Origin: JACCWM01 sp040393065
GTDB taxonomy: Bacteria; Myxococcota_A; Bradymonadia; Bradymonadales; Bradymonadaceae
Direction of reading: 5' to 3'
Assembly (NCBI GenBank): GCA_040393065.1
Contig: JBEBUW010000011.1
Span: 1 to 64,000 of the forward strand
DNA: 64,000 nt
Shown: piece by piece, positions 36,301 to 43,960 of the stretch
Layout: every line of letters begins with the position of its first letter
Position numbering within the stretch: position 1 is the stretch's first letter
The notes under the pieces: generated by a model
Seen by the model: only the letters and a program-made list of their open reading frames with translations
Databases searched by the model: none
Told to the model about the DNA's origin: nothing
Translations under genes and position numbers: made by a program

Positions 36301-38241
36301 GAAGTTTGCGGCACGTTCGGCGCGCTGGTGGAGTTCGGCGTAGGTGTAGCGCTCGGTAATGCCGCCGTGGTGGTGTTGCATGGCGACGCGGTTTGCGAAG
36401 TTGTACGTGCTTGCGTCAAACAGGGCGACGAGGTCGTCGTAGGTGTAAACTTCTTTGTTGTTTTCGCGGAACTTCGCGTCAAGCTCCGGGTAGGAGTGGC
36501 GTGCGAGTCCAGGGATGTGGACGTCGAGCCAGTAGGTGCGCCAGTCGAGGTCTTCGATGGGCGAGCCGTAGCGCTCGCGTTCGGCGGCATTCAAGGTGCT
36601 GGCCAACTCGCCGATATTTCGGGCGATGAAGGTCAGCTTGTTGTCGTAAATGAAGGGCATGAACAGCTCGAAGATTTTCGAGATGGTCGTGGTGGTGGAC
36701 TCGACCTGGCGCGTGGTCTTTTTGACGGCGTCGAGTGCTTTGCCGACGCCTCCCATGCTGCGGGTGGGCATGCGGTCGATGAGTCCGGAGATGCCGGACA
36801 GAGCGCGGTTGATGGCCGGGGCAGAGCGGGATTCGAAGGTTTTTTTGTCGACGGCGCTGCTTTCGAGCGATTTTAAGACGATTTTTTTCCAGCCGGGCGT
36901 TTTGACTTCGCGGTCGATGAGTTTTCGGCTTGCGAGCGAGGTCAGTTCGACGAAGCGCTCGACGGTTGCCGGGTTTTTGTCGCTTGAGCCCAGGTGGTAG
37001 ACGTCGTGCTGGCGTTTTTGGATCAGTGCCGCGGCGACAGCGATCATGGCGCCGGCGACGTGGTCGACGGGGATGACGTCGAGGACGAGTCCGTCGCGGG
37101 TCGGAACGAAGCGGTGGCCTTTGTAGATCAGATAGCAGAGTGGAGCGGTGGTGTTGATGCCTTCGTTCCAGCCCGGCGACGGGTAGCTCAGGGAGCTTTC
37201 GATGATGGCGGGGCGCACGATCGAGAGGTTGATCTCGTCGGAGGCGGCGGCCAAAAGGCGTTCGCCGAGCGATTTGGTGTAGGTGTAGATGTTGGGCCAG
37301 CCCCAGTGTCGTGCGCGTTCGCGGCCTTCGAGCGAGAGGGTGCGTGTGATCCAGTTGTCGCGGATTTTGCGGTAGGCTTTGTCGTAGGCTTTTTGATCGT
37401 TGGGATCAAGGTTTTCTTTCTTGAGTTTTTCGCGGGTTTCGAGAGCGAAGCGGCTCTGGTGTTCCTGATCATCGGCGAGTGCTTCGGTGCGTGCGATGAG
37501 GTTTAAGCAGTCTTCGATTTCGCGTTCGGCGTCGTATTCGACTTTGAGTTTGTCGTAGGCAGGGTAGACGGTGGGGCCAGGGAAGATTTCCGGCGAGGGT
37601 TTGTCGGTGATTCCGGCGACAAAGCAGGTGGAGATGTGTTGGAGTGATGCGTGGTTTCCGCCGAGCCGGATGAAGTTCAGGATGTTGTGGACGGCGAGTG
37701 TGTTGATTTCCAGGGCATTGCGCAGGTTGGGGTTGAAGTTGGTCAGACCTGCGGAATGGATGAAGACGTCGAGGTTGCTGGAGATTTCCCGGGCCTGTTC
37801 TTCGCTCAGGCCAAGATGGGGCATGGTGACGTCGCCGGCGAGGACGGTGATTTTGTCGTTGAGAAAGTCGAGGTAGCCGTCGCCGTAGATTTCCTGGAGG
37901 GGTTCCAGAGCGCCGGAGGGCGCGATGGTTTTCAGGAAGCGGTCCTGAGCGCTTTCGGTGCGGCCGGAGCGGATCAAAAGATAGATTTGATCGATGTCGG
38001 CGTGAAAGCGGAGCAGCATGGAGAGCGCGACTTTGCCGAGAAAACCGGTGGTTCCGGTGATCAGTACGCGGCGGTGCCGCATGGTTTCTGCGATCGACCA
38101 GGAAGCCTCGGCGGGAGTCAGCTCGGCACCATTTGCCGGGCTGTACTCTGCTGCGGAGACTTGCTCGCCGGTAGCGAGCGTGGCTGTACCGTTTTTACCG
38201 TTTACGTACTGGGAATCGTGGCCGTTTTTGTGGTTCGACAT
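33394..38241 (-). CDS. Five-domain acyl reductase/ligase/ACP/acyltransferase/SCP2 protein
   Basis: A 1615-residue fusion. In order: a fatty acyl-CoA/thioester reductase (TGTTGFLGK near residue 65; YTYTKS active site near 320); an AMP-forming acyl ligase (LIYTSGTTGNPKG near 785; TGDLGRIDSKGRL; ITSGGKNVYPDELEELY); an acyl carrier domain (DLGFDSLMVIEL, serine near 1215); a PlsC-type acyltransferase (NHSSHLDMG; LLMFPEGTRS); and a C-terminal SCP2-like sterol/lipid carrier domain (last ~110 residues). This resembles the multifunctional ElbD enzyme of Myxococcus xanthus ether-lipid synthesis. ATG 38241 is chosen because aggaaatgaac puts a ribosome-binding site at good spacing. The likely role is making fatty alcohol and acylated lipids. 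Confidence 0.85.
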   Translation of the reverse strand: MSNHKNGHDSQYVNGKNGTATLATGEQVSAAEYSPANGAELTPAEASWSIAETMRHRRVLITGTTGFLGKVALSMLLRFHADIDQIYLLIRSGRTESAQDRFLKTIAPSGALEPLQEIYGDGYLDFLNDKITVLAGDVTMPHLGLSEEQAREISSNLDVFIHSAGLTNFNPNLRNALEINTLAVHNILNFIRLGGNHASLQHISTCFVAGITDKPSPEIFPGPTVYPAYDKLKVEYDAEREIEDCLNLIARTEALADDQEHQSRFALETREKLKKENLDPNDQKAYDKAYRKIRDNWITRTLSLEGRERARHWGWPNIYTYTKSLGERLLAAASDEINLSIVRPAIIESSLSYPSPGWNEGINTTAPLCYLIYKGHRFVPTRDGLVLDVIPVDHVAGAMIAVAAALIQKRQHDVYHLGSSDKNPATVERFVELTSLASRKLIDREVKTPGWKKIVLKSLESSAVDKKTFESRSAPAINRALSGISGLIDRMPTRSMGGVGKALDAVKKTTRQVESTTTTISKIFELFMPFIYDNKLTFIARNIGELASTLNAAERERYGSPIEDLDWRTYWLDVHIPGLARHSYPELDAKFRENNKEVYTYDDLVALFDASTYNFANRVAMQHHHGGITERYTYAELHQRAERAANFLKGVGVTTGRPVLLVGENRPQWGMAYFGILKSGGIGVPVDSASNAQQITNVALSSRAQCIILSDAVLEKLGQELTESLASAGLPAHVVSFSQLFTLALGTEVVDAAADAAAATDDAISTALVKAASDGKPLASLIYTSGTTGNPKGVMLTHQNFTNLLASLNQTFRINERDGFLSVLPLHHTFEFACGFLMPLSRGSTITYLEEISGDELSSALKSTRVTALIGVPALWQLLHRRVEQQIDDAPAPVRAIFNNLLEINKTLRERFKINLGPTLFGVVHQGFGGRIKYLISGGAALPENVLKAFYGMGFDLYEGYGLTEAAPVLTVNRPDQGFYPGSVGRALPGIEIDIKDPNLEGVGEIIARGPNVMLGYLGREEETHKAVQDGWLHTGDLGRIDSKGRLTIVGREKEVIITSGGKNVYPDELEELYADCPHVEEFSIVGIPDGNGAERVACLIRPTLDDDATAEQIAETRAAIREWLRVEGARVAAHNRLQIIRFWDEEFPRTATRKILRRDVVKILERLMAAEEQAELPADIEDTTWAWLDNAIGKLADFDPARIHNATHFQDDLGFDSLMVIELASILETRGFHIPSAQLTQIQTVGELQDLLAGKDNASTALVKISTSTSTVAKVGEIPVNPAFARVAKKALHKSQMRAYDRLFNVEVFGRANIPYHNPNVIVIANHSSHLDMGLVKYALGEYGADIRALAAADYFFRNKARKTFFKNFTNLLPVERSGSMEDSLGNAYNALRQGEMLLMFPEGTRSTDGKLRPFRRGLGYLVDSQVVDILPIFIEGTHRALPKGQKLPSPTARNLKVYIGKPISALDLKRETKDMSPTERFEHISTRAHAAVEALRDARGGTGPRQLEQDLEPLFTSLPEKFTRNQVDSPVNFYFSLGNNDHHKWTVTVNADQCAVFQGKVAAQADCVVKTSPEIFRKIVEESYVPSYDEFISGVIKTNDPALLMRFQAVFQL

Positions 38242-38299
38242 GTTCATTTCCTGCAATCAAGCCGTGAAAGTCGGCAGAGTCGCGACGGGTTTTTGAAAC

Positions 38300-39928
38300 T
38301 CAGGTGACGTCCGCAATAACAAAGGGAGGATGGTGCATGAGCGTGATGCTGGGGTCTTTGTCCTGCAGCTCGTCGTTGTCTTTGTTGTCTTCTTTGTAGA
38401 ATTCGCGGGCCATATCGAGGGCTTCGTCCATGGTTTTGGCCTGGAGCCAGCCGAGGCGTTCGGGGACGTGGTCGTTTTCGGCGCCGACGACGATGACGCG
38501 GCCCACGTGTGCCTGGCCGTTTTCGGCCCAGTACCACATGTAGAAGGGGTGTACGCCGTGGTAGGCGTTTCCGGTGCGGTACATCTGGATGTAGTTGGGG
38601 TTGGTGGCGAATTCTTTTTCCCAGCGTTCCTGCATTTCCATGGAATCGCGGGTCATGGGAAGGATGCGGTTGAAGAATTCGATGTAGCTGGGGTGATGCT
38701 CGGGATCAAACTCATCGTAGCAGGGATGGGTGATGATCAGGGTGCCGCCCTTTTTGATGACGGGTTTGCCGCGGTACATGTTGAAGAAGTAGCCCAGGGC
38801 CATGACGCGTACGAGCAGCGGATTGAGGATGGAGTTGACGTTGTACGGGCTTTCAAAGGGAATGCCGTAGACGACGATATCGGACTGGCCCTCGACTTTG
38901 ACGGCGTGTTGCTGCCAGCATTTCTGGAGGGTTTTTTCGTGCACGGCCTGGGTTTCGCCGGCAAAGCAGCCGATCAGGCCGTAGTCGGCGGGGACTTTGT
39001 GCATGAGGGCGCGTTTGGCCGGGCGGGGCAGTTTTTTGAGTGCCCACTGCATGCTTTTGAACTTCATCTGGTCGGACGGTGTCCAGTCGTCTTCCGGGGT
39101 GGCCAGAAACGCCATGGAATCATCGTACATCTTGTTGTTGAGGGCGGTTTCAATGTGGAAGACGTTGATCTTCTCGTTGAAGATTTTGCCCATCCGCGTG
39201 TTGGAGTTGTAGAGCGCGGAGTTTTCCGGGTCCATGTAGGAGTCGGATTTGAGGATGGTTTTGGGGTTGTGGTGGTGCGTGATGCTTTTGTAACCGGAGA
39301 GGCCGGTTCCAATGGATTTGTAGCCGCCGTTCATCGGAACGTAGTTGACGTTGACGTAGATCAAGAGGTCACTTTCGGCGACGCGGCGCACGACCTGGAC
39401 GTGCTCGTTGTGGCGCGTCATACCGATGACGACCATGTTTTCCTGGTCTTCGGCATCCATGTTGTAAAGCTTTTTGGGCCAGTATTCGGCGAAGACTTCG
39501 GGGCCGACCATGCGTTTGATCTCGGCCGCGGTCATCGGGCGATGCAGGGCAAGTGCGACGATGATCTCGATGTCTTCCACGCCGTGATCTTTAAGCATCG
39601 GCAGAATGATTTCGAGAACGGTCTGGCGGATGTCAGGGGTTTTCATCGGCGGCAGCGGAACGCTGATGTCGTCCAGCGCGATGGTGACTTTCATGCCGGG
39701 CTTAAGCTGGGCGTAGAGCGGGGGCACGCCGCCTTCGGGATTGTTGATTGCGTAGCGAATCGCAGCACCCCGGTTCTCGATCGGCTTCATCGGCGGATTG
39801 GGATAAATCACGCGTGTGCCGGCCGGAAACTTGGCCGTGATAAAGTCTTCGCCGTAGTGCAGATAGCGCGGGGCGGAGTCGTCATCGAGAAAACGTACGG
39901 GGTTAAATGGCTTATTTGAATCAGTCAT
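38300..39928 (-). CDS. LarA-like (DUF2088) protein
   Basis: A 542-residue protein with the lactate-racemase LarA N-terminal (DUF2088) fold. LDDISVPLPPMKTPDIRQTV and IIVALALHRPMTAAEIKRMV match the two conserved N-terminal blocks, and KSIGTGLSGYKSITHHHNPK a third, including the conserved His residues. The C-terminal half (GIPFESPYNVNSILNPLLVR; LIITHPCYDEFDPEHHPSYI) is longer than in LarA. LarA-family enzymes use a nickel-pincer nucleotide cofactor; I cannot confirm every ligand here. Its place between the multidomain lipid enzyme (58 bp) and the HAD phosphatase implies a role in the same lipid pathway, perhaps isomerising or racemising a hydroxy-lipid, which is an inference. Confidence 0.75.
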   Translation of the reverse strand: MTDSNKPFNPVRFLDDDSAPRYLHYGEDFITAKFPAGTRVIYPNPPMKPIENRGAAIRYAINNPEGGVPPLYAQLKPGMKVTIALDDISVPLPPMKTPDIRQTVLEIILPMLKDHGVEDIEIIVALALHRPMTAAEIKRMVGPEVFAEYWPKKLYNMDAEDQENMVVIGMTRHNEHVQVVRRVAESDLLIYVNVNYVPMNGGYKSIGTGLSGYKSITHHHNPKTILKSDSYMDPENSALYNSNTRMGKIFNEKINVFHIETALNNKMYDDSMAFLATPEDDWTPSDQMKFKSMQWALKKLPRPAKRALMHKVPADYGLIGCFAGETQAVHEKTLQKCWQQHAVKVEGQSDIVVYGIPFESPYNVNSILNPLLVRVMALGYFFNMYRGKPVIKKGGTLIITHPCYDEFDPEHHPSYIEFFNRILPMTRDSMEMQERWEKEFATNPNYIQMYRTGNAYHGVHPFYMWYWAENGQAHVGRVIVVGAENDHVPERLGWLQAKTMDEALDMAREFYKEDNKDNDELQDKDPSITLMHHPPFVIADVT

Positions 39929-40032
39929 TCCGATCCTTTTACAGTCGTATAGATAGACAGTCGTATGAAAGTTTTAGGTCAGGCGCGTGCATGCGGATGC
40001 CTGGGAATCAAAGCGATTCTATCCGGACGCGA

Positions 40033-40716
40033 TTACATCAAATCGATGATGGGCCAGTTGTAAGCGCGTGCATTGGTGCGCATGCGAAAATCTGGATTGA
40101 CGGCGCAGGGATTGCCGACGACCGAGAGCAGCGGGATGTCCGAGCCGCTGTCGGCGTAGGCAAAGGAGCCGTCCAGGTCGTAGCCGTGTTTTTCGGCGTA
40201 CTGACGTACCCAGAGCGCTTTGTTGGCGCCGGCGATCATCGGCGGCTTGAGGCGGCCAGTCGCGTAGCCGTCTTTAATCTCCAGGGAGTTTGCGACAAAG
40301 TCGTCGAAGCCCAGATAGTCGGCCAGTGGTTTTGTGACGACGTCGAGCGCGCCGGTGACAATGATCTGGTCGTGGCCCTGGTCGCGTGAGCGCTGCACGA
40401 ACTGGGCAGCGTTGCGAAAAATATTGGGTTTGATGACTTTCTCGAAAACTTCTTCGCCGAGCACAATCAGGCGGTCTTCGCTAAAGCCTGCGTAATTCTT
40501 GTAGAAATGCTCGTTGAAAACGCGGCGATCGAATTTGTCAGCAAGCCAGTAAAACGGCAGGCTGGCGACCAGGCCGGTGGTTTTGGTGAGCTTATCGGAC
40601 AGGCGCGGCGTGTTGAGCGCGTAATATGCGTAGGCGTGGACGACGTTGGTTTTGATGAGCGTGCCGTCTACGTCGTAGAAGGCCGCAGTGCGTCGTTTCG
40701 CGTTTTGAACAGTCAT
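40033..40716 (-). CDS. HAD-IB family phosphatase
   Basis: A 227-residue haloacid-dehalogenase superfamily enzyme of the IB (SerB-like) group. FYDVDGTLIKTN is motif I with both aspartates; IIVTGALDVVTKPLADYLG is motif II; motif III and IV are seen in ANKALWVRQYAEKHG and SFAYADSGSDIPLLSVVGNP. The hydrophobic cap stretch LVASLPFYWLADKF suggests a membrane-near or lipid substrate. In other bacteria HAD-IB proteins accompany PlsC-type acyltransferases, and here it leads the cluster with the multidomain acyltransferase. It precedes the LarA-like gene by 104 bp. Confidence 0.87.
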   Translation of the reverse strand: MTVQNAKRRTAAFYDVDGTLIKTNVVHAYAYYALNTPRLSDKLTKTTGLVASLPFYWLADKFDRRVFNEHFYKNYAGFSEDRLIVLGEEVFEKVIKPNIFRNAAQFVQRSRDQGHDQIIVTGALDVVTKPLADYLGFDDFVANSLEIKDGYATGRLKPPMIAGANKALWVRQYAEKHGYDLDGSFAYADSGSDIPLLSVVGNPCAVNPDFRMRTNARAYNWPIIDLM

Positions 40717-40894
40717 AGAGCTTGATTCCGTTGTTAAAAATCAATGCGTTTATCGAGCTTTTGGCTGCGCAGGGGCCGTCACTGAAAACCGGGGGATTGC
40801 GCAAGGTTGCACTAGATAGGTTCTTCCTTAAACCGTTGTCAAGCGGGCTGATTTTATGACTGATGAGTCAGGGCAGTGGGCGGGCGGCGGGTCT

Positions 40895-40998
40895 GCGGCG
40901 GTCCTAAATCGACGCTAGCTGCGTTGCCGTTCGCTCGATGGCCATCCAGGCCACCGTCGCTCCGGAAGCCTTGCTAGCCCCGATTTATGACTCGCCGC
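40895..40998. repeat. Palindromic dispersed element, full copy 1
   Basis: A 104-bp element starting gcggcggtcctaaatcga and ending tcgatttatgactcgccgc without the first base shown (about 40980-40998). The ends are 18-19 bp imperfect inverted repeats; the inner parts also pair (gctagc...gctagc, cgatggcc...ggccaccg), so the whole element can fold into one long hairpin. Both full copies are followed by agacgttggg. No coding capacity. Confidence 0.75.
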
Positions 40999-41049
40999 AG
41001 ACGTTGGGTGGCAGGGGATGTTGGACGGGGGGAGGAGGAGCAGACCGAG

Positions 41050-41130
41050 CAAAGACGCTGCCAAGGTAAAAGGCGCACGCGAAGGCGCGAAGGCGCGAAT
41101 TTCGCGAAGAGAAGGGAAGGAAAAGGCAAG
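41050..41130. repeat. Purine-rich dispersed repeat copy
   Basis: A copy of the family aaggcgcacgcgaaggcgcg followed by gaatttcgcgaag. It recurs, with small changes, at 21.64, 43.52, 43.66 and 55.65 kb. No protein frame is convincing. A plain intergenic repeat, not a gene. Confidence 0.65.
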
Positions 41131-41142
41131 GTTTGGATGTGT

Positions 41143-41245
41143 GCACCCGCGTAGCGGGGCCTCTGGCCCCAGCGGAGCGCGTGGGTCGTTCTAGCCCCGG
41201 GCCTCTGGCCCGGGGATCGTTGCGAACCACCCGGTTTTCCGATCG
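41143..41245. repeat. GC-palindromic repeat of the ccagaggcc type
   Basis: Contains ggggcctctggccccag and ccccgggcctctggcccggg, both near-perfect palindromes, followed by atcgttgcgaaccacccgg. The same modules occur at 58497-58665 and, in altered form, at 62715-63660. These long palindromes could act as strong RNA hairpins. Confidence 0.65.
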
Positions 41246-41356
41246 TCGTTGCGCGAGTTGTCGTGAATTGCGTTGAGGAAAAGCATGGCGAAGGGAAAGG
41301 TAAAGGCACGGAGGGGGCGTGTGGGGTGAGTTTTGAAATGAATTGGTTTGTGGGAT

Positions 41357-41571
41357 CGCTTGTGGCGGCAGATTTGGGGGAGTTTGGATTTGAAGTTCGC
41401 TTGCCGCGAGGGATTTGGAGAAGACTGGTTTGTGGGATCGCTTGTGGCGGCAGATTGAAGGGATTTGGCACCGGCGTGGTGGTGGCAAAAGGCTTGTGGC
41501 GGGAGATTAAGGGGAGGTGGTGTGGCAAAATGCTTGTGGCGGGAGATTGAGGGGAGTTTGGATTTGAAGAT
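41357..41571. repeat. Degenerate tandem array, ~41-bp units
   Basis: Units begin with gcttgtggcggcagat or gcttgtggcgggagat at about 41357, 41398, 41439, 41491 and 41531; spacing is 41, 41, 52 and 40 bp. A short frame runs through it but has no family pattern. It lies in divergent intergenic space upstream of a small membrane-protein gene (+), about 640 bp from the HAD cluster (-). Confidence 0.7.
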
Positions 41572-41704
41572 CGTACGATTCTCGGTTTTTGAGTCATGAT
41601 TACAAAAGTGCGGTGGTTGTGGGCGTGGGGGAATGGGGATATAAACGGGGTTCTGGTGATACGGTGGTTTTGGCGCCGTGTTTAACGTGAGTCGTGGGTC
41701 GAAG

Positions 41705-42229
41705 ATGGATGTGCAGCAGCTTTTGAAGAGAGTTGGGGAGCAAGCGGAGGGGCTGTTTGCGCGTGGTTCGAGGTATCAGATCGAGAAAGTCACGGTGGTG
41801 GTGGCGTTTGTTGTGTACTTTCTGGTGATGGGAACGGTCGGGTGGATTTTTGGTGGGAAAGATCCGAGTACGAATTCGCTGGGGGCGGAATTTGGTGTGG
41901 GGGAGCTGGGGCAGCTCAAGCAGCAGCTTTTCTTTGTGGAAAATACGGGGCGGGGTGCGTGGACGAATGTGCGGGTCGTGATCAATGGCCGGTATGTTTA
42001 TACGGCTGAGCGGCTGGAGGGGCGGGAGCGGTTGGTGTTGCAGCCGAGCGAAGATCTGGCGGATTTTTTCTATATTCCTCGGCCGTGGGGGCGGGAGGAG
42101 TGGGAAGGGCTGGTGGAGGAGGCCAGGCCGGGGCCGAAGGCGCCTAAGACGGTGAAGCCTGAGCTGGTGCAGATTCGGGCTGCGGAAGGGCGGGTTGATA
42201 TTGAGCCGGGGAAGGCTGCTTCGCCGTGA
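41705..42229 (+). CDS. Single-pass membrane protein, unknown function
   Basis: A 174-residue protein with a short amphipathic N terminus, one membrane segment at about residues 29-50 (VTVVVAFVVYFLVMGTVGWIF) and a soluble C-terminal domain with beta strands (LKQQLFFVENTGRGAWTNVR; VVINGRYVYTAERLEGRERL), ending in a proline/lysine-rich tail. The beta domain may be of the FxLYD/immunoglobulin-like type often seen attached to single membrane helices. I picked ATG 41705; a GTG at 41678 is in frame. It is 84 bp upstream of hemW. No function is suggested by the neighbours. Confidence 0.6.
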   Translation: MDVQQLLKRVGEQAEGLFARGSRYQIEKVTVVVAFVVYFLVMGTVGWIFGGKDPSTNSLGAEFGVGELGQLKQQLFFVENTGRGAWTNVRVVINGRYVYTAERLEGRERLVLQPSEDLADFFYIPRPWGREEWEGLVEEARPGPKAPKTVKPELVQIRAAEGRVDIEPGKAASP

Positions 42230-42313
42230 ATGATGTGGGCAGCGTGTGTGTTTGGCCTGATGTTGGTATGGCTCGGCTGAGCGTATTGGTTTGCCCGTAA
42301 ACCGCAGGAAATC

Positions 42314-43510
42314 ATGCAGCAAGACAAGTTTGTGAAGCCCCGGCGCGATGCGCGGGGGGGTGTTTATATCCATGTGCCGTTTTGTGCGCGCCTGTGCCCG
42401 TATTGTGATTTTGCGGTGACGGTGAAGGCGGAGATTCCGCATCGTGCGTATGCGGATGCGTTGCTGGCGGAGTTTTCGGCGCGGGCCGAGGCGCTGGATG
42501 GGCGTAATGTGAAGACGATTTATCTGGGTGGGGGAACGCCGTCGCTCTGGGATCGTGGTGAGTTGCGGCGCGTGCTGGATGTGGTGCGGGCGCGGTACGG
42601 GGTGGGCGATGATATTGAGATTACGCTGGAGGCGAATCCGAATCAGATCGATGCGGTGGCGCTCAGGGAGTGGAAGGCGGCGGGGATCAACAGGCTGAGT
42701 ATCGGGTGCCAGAGTTTTCAGCCGCGGATGTTGAAGGCGCTGCGGCGCAATCACAGTGCGCAGGAGGCGGTGCAGGCGGTGGAGCGTGCGCTCGGAGCGT
42801 TTGAGAAGGTTTCGCTGGATGTGATGTTTGGCGGGCCGGGGCAGACGCTGGAGGAGTGGGGGCTTGATCTGGCGCAGCTCGGGCGGTTTGAGGGGTTGAG
42901 TCATGTGAGCGCGTACAGTCTGACGGTGGAGCCGGGGACGGCGTTCTGGATTCGGCAAAAGCGGGGGACGTTGCAAATTGCGGAAGAAGATGTGGCGGCA
43001 GAGATGATGGAACAGCTTGTGGAGTATCTGGCGGGGCTGGGGCTGGAGCGCTACGAGGTTTCGAGTTTTGCGCGGCCGGAGGCGCGGAGCGCGCATAATT
43101 CGAATTATTGGTTGGGCGGGGAGTATCTGGGGCTGGGCGTGGGAGCGCATAGTTTTCGGCTGGAGCCGGGGGGAGGCGGGGCGGATGTGGTGCGGCGTAA
43201 TAATCCGCGGAAGCTGGATGTGTATATGGCGGCGCCAGAGAAGGCGGCCGAAGTTGAGCGCTTGTCGGCGTATGATCATTTGCTGGAGCGGTTGTTTCTG
43301 GGCGTGCGAACGGCGTGGGGACTGGATTTTGAGGAGATTCGGCATCAGTTCGGCGGGGTGATCGGGGAGGATGTGTTGGGTCGGGCAAGGGAGCTGTTGG
43401 AGGAGATGGTGAGGGAGGGATTTTTGGTGGGGGAGAGCGTTTTCAGGCCGACGGAGCCGGGGTTTCGGTTTGCGGATACGCTGGCGGAGCGGTTTTATAC
43501 GGCGTTGTGA
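42314..43510 (+). CDS. hemW: Radical SAM heme chaperone HemW
   Basis: A 398-residue HemW/HemN-like radical SAM protein. YIHVPFCARLCPYCDFAVTV carries the CxxxCxxC iron-sulfur motif plus the downstream Phe-Ala of HemW (HemN proper differs here). LGGGTPSLWDRGELR, ITLEANPNQID, RLSIGCQSFQPRMLKALRRN and SAYSLTVEPGTAF are typical. The C-terminal HemN domain (YEVSSFARPEARSAHNSNYW; LGVGAHSF) is present. HemW delivers heme to respiratory enzymes rather than oxidising coproporphyrinogen. Length is normal (about 380). Confidence 0.9.
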   Translation: MQQDKFVKPRRDARGGVYIHVPFCARLCPYCDFAVTVKAEIPHRAYADALLAEFSARAEALDGRNVKTIYLGGGTPSLWDRGELRRVLDVVRARYGVGDDIEITLEANPNQIDAVALREWKAAGINRLSIGCQSFQPRMLKALRRNHSAQEAVQAVERALGAFEKVSLDVMFGGPGQTLEEWGLDLAQLGRFEGLSHVSAYSLTVEPGTAFWIRQKRGTLQIAEEDVAAEMMEQLVEYLAGLGLERYEVSSFARPEARSAHNSNYWLGGEYLGLGVGAHSFRLEPGGGGADVVRRNNPRKLDVYMAAPEKAAEVERLSAYDHLLERLFLGVRTAWGLDFEEIRHQFGGVIGEDVLGRARELLEEMVREGFLVGESVFRPTEPGFRFADTLAERFYTAL

Positions 43511-43735
43511 GGGAAAGGCGCGGCAAAGGCAAAAGGCGCACGAGAAGGCGCGAAGGCGCGAATGTCGCGAAGGAAGAGCTTAAGGGAAAGGCGGAAAGGC
43601 GTGTCTCGCGCGAAGCCGCGAAGGAAAAGCACTGCAAAGGCAAGAAAGGCGAAGAAAGGCAAAGGCAAAAGGCGCACGCGAAGGCGCGAAGGCACGAATT
43701 GCCGCGAAGGAAAGCAAAGTAAGGAAAGAGCAAAG
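43511..43735. repeat. Block of purine-rich dispersed repeats
   Basis: At least three copies of the aaaggcgcacg(c/a)gaaggcgcg motif lie here (about 43525, 43670 and intervening fragments), together with gtgtctcgcgcgaagccgcg at 43601, which is also at 18911. No gene is called in the 450 bp from 43511 to 43960. Open frames exist because the repeats avoid stop codons, not because they code. Confidence 0.65.
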
Positions 43736-43960
43736 ACGGGTGGAGGGTGGTCAATGCGGCGGCTCGCCCCCGGTCGGACGTGGCTCGTAGAGGCGGCCAG
43801 GGGGGGCAAAGATCTGTTGAAGGATGAGGATTTTTCCTCGAGCGGGCGTGATGGAAAGGATGTTAAATAAACCTTTTTGGGTGTGGGGCCGTTTGTAGTA
43901 GCGTGGCGGCGTGAAGCGCGTTGACGATTTTTGCATTGAGTTCGTTTTGGAGAGCGAGTG

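Noticed and set aside
41263..41550. 95-residue open frame in the 41-kb array
   Set aside because: It is read through the tandem units and changes content with each unit; no start signal.
40720..41704. Insertion sequence in the gene-free kilobase
   Set aside because: No transposase frame and no target-site duplication seen; the content is explained by several small repeat families.
43507..43870. Arg/Lys-rich open frames (KGKRRTRRREGAN-like)
   Set aside because: Translation of the purine-rich dispersed repeat; the same peptide-like strings appear wherever the repeat occurs.
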